The notes under the pieces: model-generated
What the model was told of the DNA's origin: nothing
What the model saw: only the letters and a program-made list of their open reading frames with translations
Databases searched by the model: none
Assembly: GCA_037576215.1 (NCBI GenBank)
Contig: JBANDB010000017.1
Span: forward strand, 1,364,001 to 1,428,000
Source of the DNA: Armillaria gallica
Lineage: Eukaryota; Basidiomycota; Agaricomycetes; Agaricales; Physalacriaceae
Direction: 5' to 3'
DNA: 64,000 nt
Position numbers and translations under genes: made by a program
Shown: positions 34,820-47,310 of the stretch, piece by piece
How the letters are laid out: each line of letters opens with the position of its first letter
Position numbering within the stretch: position 1 is the first letter of the stretch

Positions 34820-35860
34820 GCTGGACGAATCGTCCTCACCTTCGGTGATGATGAGTAGGCATGCCAGTGGGATTCTTGATAGTTGTTGAATTTCGTCGTA
34901 CTGTATTGAGGTCGTATGGACTCTGAAATATGTATGAGTATGAGTGTATAACAAAGATTATAGGAACTTGTAGTACTCACAGAACGCAGTATATCCTTCA
35001 GGGTTGCTTGAAAGTACAGACGGCTCGGAGGCTTCTTAGAGCGGACGAAGTGACTGAACGTTTGATCACCTATTCATCAGCCTCTTCCTTGGTGCACGCC
35101 CCTGACCCTGTCGTCGAAACTACGGCAATCTTTGCATTGTAGCCCAGAACATGCTCCAAGACGATACAGGAGTACAACAGAGCACTCGCGGGAAGAGTCA
35201 TGTAGGTAACACATATGAATCCTAGAGGATTCCGTGACGGACGCCACGGTCCCATTACAATCCGGCCTTCTAAGTGGCGGCTCTGCCTGATATAACTGCA
35301 TGGGAGCCACGGAGGTAAGGTGAAGTTCCCGACTAGTCTCTCAATCCCACGAAGGTCGTGTATCCCATGTTCCAACAAATGCAAAAAAGAAGGTAGTAAG
35401 ATGCTCGAGGGCCCACGAGGGAGTTACAGAGTCGCGCCATTTTGAGAACCGATATTGATGACACCAGGAGGAGACAGGATGGGAAGTGATCCGATTGATT
35501 GATTGGGCGGAGGTATGTACAGTGCCTACGCCGGCTGTCGTGGCCACCAAGATTCGTCCTGGAGAAGACGGCAAATAGAAATGTAATCCCCGGTGACCGA
35601 ACAGGATCAGAATATAGTACACATCTACAAAAGCTCTGGTCAGCGTTCGTTTTCAAAAAGACAAGATGGAGATACAAACCATCCAACAGCATCGATTTAT
35701 CTTGACAAATTGAGCTCCTATTGTCTTCACTGGAGGATTTGACGAGAGATCACATTGCAGGGAGAAACAACTGCGGCTCGTATCTTTGACATATGATCCA
35801 GCCAACAGCTCAAGGAATCCGTCCGTCCAGATCTGTTCCTATTGCGGGCAATCCGACGAG
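34820..35860. other. Decayed sequence, unidentified
   Basis: Minus-strand frames at 35070-35384 and 35333-35692 are hydrophobic and partly open. Sequence at 35580-35680 resembles 40400-40450, so this may be the remains of a duplicated membrane-protein gene. No intact gene is present. Confidence 0.3.
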
Positions 35861-36252
35861 ATAGGTGAGGTATGGTGTGGTGTGCGTACCGGTGCCAGGT
35901 CCCAATCAGGAACGGCCGGATCCACAGCCCTGACATGCGCCGTTACATCCCATAATGCCGTCATGCAATACGCCGCAAGCACCCTTTCAAGATAAGAATA
36001 AGAAGAATTTGGTAGCGTAGCGACCTGGAAGAGCATCTGTGATACCGTATCAAACTTAGCACCCATCTCGGGAATAAGGGCCGTAGTGCTGAGGGAAAGC
36101 CTCGATATTGAGGCCAAAAGCAATGATTTCTGGATGTCAATACCAACGGGTATCCAACGATTGAGGATATACGAACCAAAGCTGGTAGACCCGGCCGTTC
36201 CTGATTGGGACCTAGTGCCAGTACACACACCACACCACCACCGCTGACCTAT
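35861..36252. repeat. Long inverted repeat, about 70-bp arms, 392 bp overall
   Basis: 35861-35936 is an inverted copy of 36182-36252; the best part is GGTCCCAATCAGGAACGGCC, identical in both arms. Most mismatches in the arms are transitions. Outer ends read ATAGGT in both. It could be a MITE or an inverted duplication. The interior 36000-36180 resembles 40660-40780, so the arms flank part of a decayed gene. Confidence 0.65.
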
Positions 36253-37153
36253 TGAATTTATTATCTTCAAACTGCATGTATCGTGCCAGTGGTATAATTA
36301 TAAACGGATTCTACACCTGACTCGGACGGAAAGGTCGTTTGTGCGGGAAGGAGCGATACATTCACTTTTCTGAGTCTTCCCTTCGCCTTCGCTTGAAAAC
36401 GGGATTGCTGATCAATTCTAGCTCATCTTCTGGCAGGGAAAATTTCACTTCTGTCAGCAAAGTCTCTTCCATGCAGCAAGGTTGACTGTTATATGGGACC
36501 GTCTAAAAAAGAATGAGAGGTAAAATGAAAATACTTGGCCGAAATTTCTTCTTGTGACACTGATTTTTTGCTCTCAGGACAGATCCAATTGGTGTTCAAG
36601 CAAAGCGACAAAAGCGAGGATAAAGGAGAACAAGATATCATCTCATCTCTTTTTTCAGGGCTCATGTTGATAAAATATTGTCCAGATATTCGTAGCACAG
36701 CAGAACACGGACGATGTCCCCTGGAATTGCGCGTCAGCCACCTGTCAAGAGTGCCAAGACAGTGGCAGCACTCCGATGGTCCAAATTTTCACGCTAATTG
36801 ACTCACACAAAACATGACGTCTGAGGGAATGGATAAGGAACAAATGAATTCCTCAAGCAATCGTCCTCTGTTGAAAAGTGCTCTAGCACATATGCCTACA
36901 CATGTCTTCGGACTCCAACGGCGCTGCTGTTGTTAGGGCCCGTCATTCGTGGAGGAGGAAAAACTACGAGAAACATTGGACGGAATTGAATGACCTGTTG
37001 GCACTGTTGCCAAGATAGACGCGCCGCTATTGTAAGAATTTTAGGCGGTACCTTTGCTGATAATACTGCCTCTGCAGATCTCCTGTACATTGATAATGGC
37101 TTGGTCATGATCTGCTTGCCTGTGAGCCAACATAAAACTACGTTTAATGAACA

Positions 37154-39784
37154 CTAACCGGCGATAGTGCTAATTTCATCCAACAATTTGATGGGATATA
37201 GACTAAAATAATCACGTACGTCCTCCCCATCACGAGCGGGATCAAATCCACACATGGCGTTCAACTCTTGCGTACTCAGGAGGCTATGTCTACGTCTGGA
37301 CACCAACCCCAACACGTCATAAACGACAGTCATCTCAATTTTGACTCCAAACATATCCTCTGCCTCTTCGGGAGATACGCGAACGCCGTCAGCGAAGAAG
37401 CTGAAAGGCCACAAGCTTCGTGCATGGATGGGAGGGACGCCAACAGACAGCTGGATACTCCCTTCATTCCACGAGGAGATGTCCACTCTCGGTTGTATTT
37501 CGAGGTAGAAATTCATATCTAGAGGCCGTGCGTCAGCGATGAACTCTTAATACGATATTACACCGACTTGTTCGTATGTCCCAATCAGTTCTCAAACCAA
37601 AAGCTTGAGCAAAGTATGAGAACACAAGCCGCAGGCGATTTTTATAACCAACGCAGCTACTGGGGAATACCCTAAAGTAGTAGCTGCGATATCTCGAAAG
37701 CAGATACGAAACGACGGCTGAGCCGCTGTAAATCAATGTTAATTAAGCGAAGCGAAACATAGCCCATAAACAAACCATAATGTCGCTTTCTGCAAAGCAT
37801 TTGATCCCGCTGGCTGTACAACCCACTCCTCCAAGTCGACAGCTACTCTCCATTTTTCGAAGCAACCCGGGTAGTAACGACACGGCCTGGGATAGCGCAC
37901 TTCAAACTGCATAGTGTGTCCCAAAAACCAATAAAGACATTCGTATATCTCCCAGAGATTCTCCTTCTGCAGATTCGCAGGTCGTGCAAGTAAGGGCATC
38001 AACCGGGTGGGGAGCTCCAGGTCCCACCGGTCGGGATCGTCGTCGTCACGCATGAGCACTGCGGGATGCTTTGGACATAGACGCAGACAAAGAGACCATG
38101 CCAAGTATGCGCCCGAAGTAAAATCCGTAAAGATGACTCGGTGTTCCTCGTTGAGGAACACATCTCCATAATCGTCAGCCTTTGAAGTTTTCGTAAGGTC
38201 GCCCACGGAACGTACTAAGCACTAAACTCACATCTATCATATCCATCTTCTGAAACCACTCCTGTCGGCCTAGATAATCTGCTAATGACTGGAACCATTC
38301 ATTAAGCATGTATTACTTGGTCGAACACTGGCGTTACCTTCAGATCATGGTACTACATAAAATAATAGATAGGTGAAAGTGATTTGGTGGACGACCAATA
38401 ACGTACAATTTGGATACTGAATAACAGCGACTCTTTCGCGCTTGACAAGTCGCAATAATAATCAAACACTCGTTGTCGATTAGCAGTGCTGCCTGACAAA
38501 AAATAAGCTGTACTTAAAATCTGAAGATTTCTTACCATGAAAGATGAGAGCCGGACAGCTCGGTGTCGTGCATATTCCGAAAAGCTGTACAAAATTGGGG
38601 TGTCTGAAACGGTTGTGAGCGTAGGCATAGTGATTGAATGCTCGCGGCACCTCAGATAAAGCCTCCGGTCCACGTCTCCATAAAATCTCTGCAAAGATTC
38701 AGAACAGGTACGACGAAGGGAGGCAAGTTACTGAACGTACTTGCATTATTCGGTCTTCCTGACCCACCTGGACTCGATAGACTCGAACAATCTTAGGACA
38801 TTGGTGGTTTTCGACACTGGCAATATATTCATCGAACTCAGAGTCCTGAAAAGAATGGCTTTTTGGTATTTCGATACACTCCTTGAGATTGATGTCACCC
38901 CAAAGGAACTCCCGAATCTGCACATATGAAAGTCAGAATCACCGGTCCCGATGGATCACTCACAACTCCCTTATAAACGCCCCGTTCCTGGGCTGCGGCG
39001 AAAAGCCTGTCCACTTTCTCGTTTTGCGAAACTCCCCAGGAACGTATCTCTTCGTGCATGATATCAGACCGATTGTTAATAGTAGCCGTGATGTGGTTTC
39101 TAGACCCTTGTACAGCACGGGTTAAAGTGATGATGCCAGTATCGACTTGATCTTGGACGTCCGAGAGACCCAGCCGCGTGCTGGTGGCTGCGCGTATCTG
39201 AACGATATTCAATGTTAGTTGTCATAATTGGTAGAGGAAAAGCCATCTACCAGAAATTCTGCCTTCGCTGCTTCTACCCGTTGTCGGTAAGTACTGATTT
39301 CATCAGTGATTTTCTTGGCTTTTAAGAGTCGCCGAATCCTAGCACATGACCTACGCTCGCTGTTTAACTGCGACAACAAACCACTCATGTACCTGAACAA
39401 TGATAGTATTAAGAACACTAGAGAGAACAGACACGAGTTGGACATGAGAGCACTCACGTCTGAAATTCCAGACAGATTTTCTGAAAACTTAAGGCACTAG
39501 TTGGGCCGTGTTCGATGACGGTGTCCCTGATGGCAACCAGCATGTTCACAATACTATCTGCCAACTCCTGTAGATCGCTCTTGTTCTTCGCAGCACGCTG
39601 AAAGCGTCGTTAGCATAGAACACCAAAAAAGAGGTCAACCGTGACGACGTACATCAATCGTCTCTAGTACTACTATGACACACTGAGCAACACCTTTGAT
39701 AAAAGGGAATGGGGTCATTTCTCCCGCAGCGGCAATGAGTCTTGCGGCTTGAATGCATGCATCAATGTCAGGATAACAAGACAT
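37154..39784 (-). CDS. MLKL/HeLo-like N-terminal domain protein with kinase-like middle, paralogue A
   Basis: At least 12 short exons on the minus strand, starting with exon 39784-39653. The N-terminus (CIQAARLIAAAGEMTPFPFI) and the following helices (VAIRDTVIEHGPTSA, YMSGLLSQLNSERR, TYRQRVEAAKAEF) match paralogues B and C and resemble the four-helix-bundle domain shared by MLKL and fungal HeLo-type cell-death proteins. Next comes a short beta-rich stretch (KIVRVYRVQVGQEDRIMQ) and VDRRLYLRHPNFVQLFGIC, like helix C and strand 4 of a kinase. The C-lobe equivalent reads RVIFTDFTSG; no HRD motif is seen. The C-terminal part has WPFSFFADGVRVSPEEAEDM. The protein may extend through further exons to about 36.9 kb or beyond. 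One intron (donor GTGCCG) is atypical. Function as a membrane-permeabilising or adaptor protein is inference. Confidence 0.65.
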
Positions 39785-39849
39785 GTGAGTGGAAGGAAGA
39801 ATGGGGACAAGTACGGCACCGCATAGTTCCATATTCACTGCATCTCGAC

Positions 39850-41560
39850 TGGCGCTTATTTCAGTCAGGGTCGTGAGTTGTAGACTCTCGTGAGAACTGC
39901 CGTAGTCTTCATCAACAGCTTTGTATAAAGGAGCATGGTACGCCGCCGTCTTCCCATCATCACGTTAGGATCAGGAGGACGTTTACGATAAGCGGTTTCA
40001 GCTGGACTAGATGAACGTAAGCAAGCGCAGTCAGTTGTTTGTGTTCTTATAGCCTGAATTTACTTTAGCTATGATACGTTCCTTTGCCGACTCCGACCAC
40101 TTGACGCGCGATTTTCCCCAATCATTGGTCTTTCTGGTTAGGCTGGTAGTCACCATTCTAGCACTGGCTAACGGTTTCTTTGAATTATTGTAGACTTTCA
40201 TTGGCACCTGGGGTTACAAACTGTTTAAGACAGGCACATATCTTTACAGTTATTTTCAGCGACGGGATGGGAAGCAACAGGGCAATCGGGCAGCGATAAA
40301 GCCAGATGTGTAACACTCGCATTGGCCATCAAGTCTCTTCCTAAAGAGGGTGACGAATCAGGAGGCGATCCTTAGCGACCGAAGGGGACATAAGATAAGT
40401 ACGCTTCTGCAAAAGCTTTCGTCAGCGCTTGCCTCATAAAAACAGGGTAGTCATAACGGGACGCCAGTTCGACCAATGTCCGCCTGGGTTTATTCATGTT
40501 GTCTAAACTGAGGAGAGTCAGCTACAACACGTATCTCTGACATGCAATCTGTCGAAGGATTTTCTTGAGGAGACGGGAAGAAGTATCTTGTAGTGATGCT
40601 CAGCAGCATAACGTCTTGAAAGCTCGTGGACAGGGCGAACCTTGGCGGCTGCGGCATCGAGGAAAGAATTGATATCAAGGCCAATGGCGGTGATTGTTGG
40701 ACGCCAATTTCAGCGGGGATTAAAAATACGGGGTAGATTCGAATGAAAGCTGGTCGACCAACGAAGAGCACATAAAGTTTCCCATTGGGGACAATTCATC
40801 ATACAGTCCTTCCTAAAGATATAAATCAGAACTTGGAGCATTTTCATCGTGGTATAAAAACGCACCGAGACCCAAAACAAAACCAACATTCACCGCATGT
40901 CAGCGCACGGACCACAATCGATGAAGGCCACCTTGTCAGGACAGAGAATGGCCTCCCACTCGCGGTTTCCTTCGCTATCTGACGACCGCATAGTCGTTGC
41001 CCATCTGCAGCCTCCTCGAGCCAAGTGAAGAGGAACTTATTGGTTCTTGAAGAGAGGGCGGTACGCCATATCGAGCGCGTAGCAGCCATCTTGCTGGTAG
41101 AAATACCAAACAAATCTCTGTATAAGAGGCCTGTCAGCTTTTGCGACGTGTATGTACTACTAAAGAACACACCTGATACCTAAAAAAAAATTCAGGCAAT
41201 CATTTGTGCTCCTTCCCGCTTCTTGAGACCTGAGATTCAACTTGGGGCAATAGATATAGGGCGGTACCGGCCAGTTATAAAAAGAAGAGAATTAATAGAG
41301 GGGAACATTCCCAGATAAAGGGAAGAATCGCGTCCATTCAGAGGTGGTGGTTGGATATCAAGCGTCCCGAAGCCGGGTGGCCGGGCCGATGCATTTCTCT
41401 TCAACCACCACCCACCCAACATGCCTATATGCATTATCTCCTTTCCTACGCCTTTGTTCGCCCCTGATTTATAATACCTGGATTTTGACGTGACTCGCCA
41501 CCAAGCATACGCTGGCCAATGACACGATCCTTGATTCCGCCTAGATTCATATATGAATAT
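39850..41560. other. Decayed sequence upstream of paralogue A
   Basis: 40360-40780 resembles 35.6-36.2 kb (for example AAAGCTGGT(A/C)GACC), consistent with two decayed copies of one unidentified gene read on the minus strand. Open frames at 40490-40771 and 40844-41170 have no recognised domain. Confidence 0.35.
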
Positions 41561-44500
41561 CTGCAACCTGGCTGAAGAAAGCGACGAACCGGGTACACAC
41601 GGCGGGACGGCAACAATGGTAGGTTATCTATCAGCTAAGTCTATATAAGTGAAACATCATGTGTTCGTCTTTAGCGATGTCAGTCGTGGTCTTCTCGGCA
41701 AGACCACATTGGCGCACGAAACTATGGTGGAACTGCAGCGTGCAGCTACTCAGTCGAGATTATGAAGGAATCGGCAATATCAATACAGTTCTGTCGATTA
41801 GGGCAACGACGACGCCGTATCGTAAAAGAGGAATTCGTAGAGGGGAATGGAGTCTGATGCGCTCACGCTGGGGTACACTACGTAGCGTCCACGAGTGCAC
41901 CAGAGGCACCGTCTGCGACCAGCATGATATCTGCATCCGTGAGTCCGTGTTTCCTTGCTGCGATCTCCTCATTTCTTATCCAATCTAGTCCAATTCCTTT
42001 CATCCAGTAGCAGCCATCCAGAAATCCACTGAATCCATGTCCTTCTTCCTCTTATGCTCTGGCCATTCGTGGCTGCACGTAGAACAGAGGGTTTCCAGTC
42101 AATGCGTCAAAATACGAAACGAATTCTGAAGGTGCTCAGGTCAATTTCCTAGAGGCGACACCTGTCAGTTTCCCTCCTTCTCTCAACGGGCCACCCTTTA
42201 GCATTTGATTTAGGTTTTTTGGTCGCCGGCGAAGGCCAGTTATTGGTTTAAAGAGCAACGGAAGTCCTTGCCGTAATGGTGTTCGCGCCAAGAAGGTTGG
42301 ATTATCGCGCATATAGTCCACTTCCGAGCCCTGGGTTATTCAAGAAGTGGTTGCTAATTTGATCCAATGGCTGACAATACTGAGGTATGCCGCTATCCTA
42401 TGACTGACAGGCCACCTCGTCAGCTAAGCCACGGAATATTCGTCGGGCAGTCTTTCCCTACCAGGACGCCTTTACCATGATGACGAGATTACACGAGCCA
42501 CGCCAATCACGCCAATCACCTCAGTTTACTTGAGGGTCGTTCGACAGAGGATGTCGCTGCTTACCAGTCCATTGGCGCTCGTACCACTATCCTGCCTCTT
42601 TAGCCTCCAACCTCCAAGCCTCATATCGCCCTCGCGAAAGTCACATCTGCTCGTCCGGGTGTATGCTATAAAATTGCAGTTCTACAATGTCTTGATTCCG
42701 CAAGGCCCATTAGGTCCAGTATCGATTGCCAAGAACCCCATTGTATGCATGACAGACGCTGCCGACGACCGACGATGTGATCCTCACCAATATTCCTGTG
42801 GGATGGCAAGATCGCACACCGTGGCGTGTTGACCCACTATCGGTTGTTCCTAGATCATGTCGGAATTCTGTCGTCCACTAGGAGAGATGTTCTCAGTCAG
42901 TCCTAGAGCAGTAACCGTCGCAGCAGCCACAGAAAATTTACTCCTATGATTTCCGACCGTTTCAATGTGGTCATATTGTATTCAGCGCAAATTGGACAAG
43001 GAAATGCACGCACTCGATTTTGTCATATATTGTACATTGATCGACATTGGTGCGTAGTTTGTCCTTTCAACGTTTACAGGCTAACCTTTGCACCTCCCTC
43101 AGCACTCCTCCAGATGGCGTCGATGATACTCTTGATCTTAACGGCATGCTGCAAGTCAGGATAATCTCCTGCGCCTTCACCCTTCAAATATTCCTCCCAG
43201 GCTCTACCCTCATTCGTCTTACCATCATTTTCAATCTTCACCTCCTCGCCGTTCAGCCAAAGCTTCGTAGGCTCATACATCTCTACCAGAGCTGCTGAGG
43301 GATGATCACTCTCGATCCTTATACTCCCCTTCATCCCATCAATAACCCATAAGAGTGGAGTCGCCGCCTTCACATTTGAAGGCGTCTCTAAGCCTGCACG
43401 CCAGTGCAAGCTTATCACCGCACCACTCTTTAACGTCCCAGATACGGCTACTTGCGACGGACTGTCGACGGGGATCACATCACCGGTGGGCGTGCTGTCG
43501 GGATTGACTACTTGGGATGAAGTATGCTGGACGACTGCGGTTGCAGATATGGTATCAATCGGTCCAAGAATATATGTGAATGCTTCGAGAAAATGGCCTC
43601 CGGGGATATCAAGAAGCGTTGCGCCGTTATCCTGGTTCAACAGGTACTCGTATCCTTTAAATACCGTTGGTCCCCAGGGCGCATGCGGACCGGATATTCG
43701 TGATGTCTACCATCGATGAGAAAGGAGCTATACAAGATAACAAAGGTCTACGCACCATACTCGTGGACAAAACATCACCAATTTCCCCTTCCTCAACCAA
43801 TATCTTCACCTTGCGAAACAGCACACTCTGTCTCGCTTGAAGACCAACAATCGTCCGTATACCCTTCGCTTTTGCCAACTCGGCGAGGAGCCTCGTCTCC
43901 TTCAATCCTCTCCCAGCCGGCCACTCGATAAAGAGGTCCTTCCCGGCCTCGATGACCTTTGTCGCATTCTCGAGATGATTGGGTGTCTTCACTGACACGG
44001 CGACTAGATCGAGGTCAGGATCGGATGCGATGGATTCGGGGGTGTGATATGCTCTGACTGTCGTGTTGGCAGTGGAATACTTTGCTGCACTTGCCTCGGC
44101 GGATGTGGGATTTGTTGTGGATACAGCAAGAAGCTTGTATTGCGATGAGAGAGGCGGAGCGAGAAGGGGAGGCACGAGATGCGTAGATGCCCATCCTTTG
44201 GTAGAGAGGCCGATAAATCCCAGGCGAAGTGATTCTGTCATGGTGGTCGAGGAAAGAGAAGAGCAATCTTTTGCCATTATGTTGTCATTTCTAGGTCGTG
44301 GAACTTTCGGTCCGTATTAGTGATTCTCTTTGATATCCCGAGATTAACGGCATCCCGTATTTGCTTTAGTCATTGGGTCTCGAAGACGCGATCCATGGGC
44401 CGGTTCTGCTAAGCGAACCTCTTTCATATGATCAAGAACGCGATTTACGCGTCATGGAACTCAGTTTACATCCTTTCCCTGGTCCAGAAATTATGTATCA

Positions 44501-44880
44501 TAGTTCGCCCATGGCACCAGCATGGCGTGTATTGTTCGAAACATCCCATAATCCTCTCGATGTTACTCTTTTTCGTTTCGGGTGGCCCTCTTTCGACCTC
44601 ATGCATACCATCCAAAATATCTCCTGGCACTATCGTAGCAGTCTTTATACGCTCCTTATTACTTGGATGCGCGTGTCGGCTCGGTCTTGGCACAGTATGT
44701 CCCTTCGTTCCCGTATTTCTTTTTTTGCTGACATGTCCATTTCAAGTCGGCCCGTGCTCAGTAGCATTTGGCCTTCCTTTCACGGAGAGATAGTAAGCAC
44801 GATTGGCCGATACTGGTACATTCGACGCTCACTCTTTCTGTAGCCCGAGGGAATTTGTACATTCTGGACTGCTTCATACA
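41560..44880. repeat. Segmental duplication, copy 2 (contains a GAL80-like gene)
   Basis: Direct-orientation partner of 26580-30020, about 15 kb away. Flanks are diverged and gapped; the oxidoreductase gene and its single intron position are conserved. The segment 44373-44843 is open on the plus strand (156 residues), while its partner at 29440-30019 is not open in the same frame, so coding is doubtful. Confidence 0.85.
43074..44241 (-). CDS. GAL80-like Gfo/Idh/MocA-family oxidoreductase, copy 2 (372 aa)
   Basis: Exons 44241-43756 and 43706-43074 with a 49-bp intron at exactly the same place as in copy 1; both proteins are 372 residues. An in-frame ATG at 44277 exists but copy 1 has no equivalent, so the start at 44241 is preferred. 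The same motifs are present: GFIGLSTKGWASTHL, KTPNHLENATKVIEAGKDLF, EWPAGRGLKET and LLDIPGGHFLEAF. Substitutions are mostly conservative (for example VKIENDGK for VTVEDDGK) while adjacent non-coding DNA has diverged heavily. That suggests selection keeps both proteins. The reaction or ligand is unknown. Confidence 0.9.
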
Positions 44881-46200
44881 GCGGTCAGTATGTCGTCCTT
44901 TTTTCCACACCTGGGCCACACGTTAACCCTTGCCAGATGAATTTTTGCTCGTATCAAGAGATAATGTCTCCGGAGAACCCACGGAACTATGGGTCTCAGC
45001 ATTCGTCAATTTCTCCGATAGCCGGTTCGCCCACGCCACTTAAATAAGTGATGGCTAATCCGGCTTCGTATCTCCAGCATGGTTGGCATTACAGTCTGTA
45101 TCCGTTTGGATTAGTTCCTAACTATATCATAGACGCACAGGGAACCCGATGTTCATGCAACTCGCTGCTGGTCTTTGGTGACAATTTTTCGTCAATGTAT
45201 GTGACTATTGCATTCGCTGCCATCTAGATAGCCTGACATTGACGTAGGCGGTGAAGATTGCGGTATCTGGGAGTCGGGACATATGAATACATCGGATTGC
45301 GCTGCGGTCCCGGCGATGTACTTTAGAGCTGTTGCCCCAGCTTTGGTTCCTGCTGGGCAAGCTAACTATGGTATTGCTGTATGCGGAAATCAGGATCCAC
45401 AGTAAAGAAACACGTATCAAGTACTGACCGCATCTCAAACGACCTCAGCTTGATGGTACAAAGAGAGCCTGAGAGGTAAAACGGTGGAGTCGCAGTGCTT
45501 GTCTGAAGAGTGTCATGGTGTTCGGCCCGGATATCCGAATCACGGCCAGTCATTGCAAATCTAGTTCAGTCTATAACGTCAACGACCGACGTCGACAACA
45601 CCCACTCCGACGACCAACACTAAATCGACCGTGGTACCCTTGCTATGTTCGATACGCTGCGCGCCCTACGGATCGTCACAGACTCGATCATGGCTTCGAC
45701 CATTCGTCCGCCAAACCTCGACTCACTATCGCCTCGTTCTAGCCGTGCTGAAGGAGACTTTGAACTCGGTCTTGTACCATGATAGTGGGGCCCACGAGAC
45801 TTATGGTGCGTGCTTCGAGCTCGACAAAAAAATAGATCTGACACTGACCTCTTCGGTAGCATTTAGCCCAATGTTTCGTGTCTGGGCATATGGGCCCGGC
45901 AACGACTAGAAGACATGCTATGGCCCACTGGCTTTCAATGTCAAGTTCCATGGGAGAGACTTAGACTTGCGAATCCTTCTTACCTTTGTACGTGAGTCCA
46001 AGCTTTCATGAAGGTCTCTGTTTTACCCCTGCTCTAGCGGCGGTTGGCCTGCCCAAATGTCGGATGTTCAAGACGGCTGGCGAATACTCGTCAGATCTCA
46101 GACGGCACCTCCCAAAGAGCCCAAACGTCGACGTTGGCAAAGTAATCAGGATGAAGTGACCGGGGGTTCGTTCTGGAGCTTTGTATGTCGCATCGCCGAT
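44881..46200. other. Intergenic, probably decayed
   Basis: Small frames on both strands at 45205-45909 without motifs. No gene is supported. Confidence 0.35.
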
Positions 46201-46770
46201 GTACTTGTGGAGGATTCACCGACGTCGAAGTCACGAATCCCGTCGTTCCCAAGGACTATGGGTCGTTATGCGTCACGGGACACGTTCGATGATCAGCCGA
46301 ACGGGAGGGAACAGAGCTGCAAGCGTCAGGGTAGTCCGGCTGAGACGAAAGTCACCAGCAGGTATTGCGTGCGAGCAAAGCTATCTGGCGAGAAGGCGAT
46401 ATTGCGAGAGGTCCAAGAGGCCGAAACGATGATCTACCGACGTTAACGGTTCGTCAGAGGTGTACAATTGGTCAGGTCCTGGTCCGAGAGTTGGCGGAAT
46501 CATGGCAACAGTCCCCTCACTGTATCCCACGTTTCGATCCACTTCTGATACCTTGACTTCAGCGAGAGCTGGCTAGGTGGAATTGAAGAATGCGAGGTTC
46601 ACGCTCCTGTTATTCCCCTCCTCAGGGATCACCAAAACGAAACCTCCAGTATCCTCCTTCGACTGGCAGAAAGGACGTCGGGACCTGGATAGTTGCCTTG
46701 TGGGCCGTTGTTATCATGGTCCTCAACCAAGAGACTTCTCTGCTTTCTTCCCAGCATGATTGGTCTGTAG
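46200..46770. repeat. Dispersed repeat: X fragment plus block shared with 57.86-58.27 kb
   Basis: 46215-46290 (GTCGAAGTCACGAATCCCGT) matches 25938-26010 of sequence X. 46370-46770 aligns with 57860-58270 over about 400 bp, including GAGGCCGAAACGATG/GAGGCAGAAACGATG, a shared TTAACG stop, and CGAAACCTCCAGTATCCTCC/TGAAACTTCTAGTATCCTCC. Both are decayed. Confidence 0.75.
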
Positions 46771-46899
46771 ATGACAATGTGAAGATTCGTGCCAGGATCC
46801 CGTACTGGGACTCACATATCGGCTCTGACATTTCAGCAGGTAGGTGTTCCGCTCGATCTTGCTCCATACTACTGTCTTACCTGTGTGGTATAAAGGTGA

Positions 46900-47310
46900 G
46901 GATCAGGGTTTGTGGGAGAGCAAAAGTACCCTCATCGTCAGAGAAATTGACTCTGACTTTCCCGCTGGCAAGTACATTGATAAATTGACTCCATGCGCTC
47001 GGCTGACTGATTTCAAGAAGATATTGGATCGTCTTTTCCGAATGCCACTGCCGGTATCCGGCCGTCCTTCAACTTTGAAGATCCACGTCTTCCGATCTCC
47101 CTGCCGCAGGTGAAGCACTCCCGAACCGAGCATGAAATGGATCGAAAGGGGAAGCACAAAGCTACTGATGAAGAGCTGCAGCAGGATGGGTACAAAGAAA
47201 ACAGGTTTCGCCGCGAAAATCTGTGTGAAAAAAGTAGCGGAGAAGACGCGACCGCCAACCGAGGACGTCAAGGTCCGTTCTTAAGTTTCATATACTGTTT
47301 GTTTGTACTC
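46900..47310 (+). pseudogene. Fragment related to the 3' part of paralogue B
   Basis: Plus-strand SDFPAGKYIDKL, then across a 57-bp intron-like gap (GTATCC...CCGCAG) TEHEMDRKGKHKA, match SDFSTGKCSDKL and TEHQLDRKGKRRA in the C-terminal extension of paralogue B (minus strand, about 49.4-49.6 kb). The fragment is inverted relative to B. The N-terminal MLKL-like domain is not present nearby. Confidence 0.6.

Noticed and set aside
44373..44843. 156-codon plus-strand ORF in duplication copy 2
   Set aside because: The duplicate at 29.4-30.0 kb does not conserve this frame, so coding is not supported.
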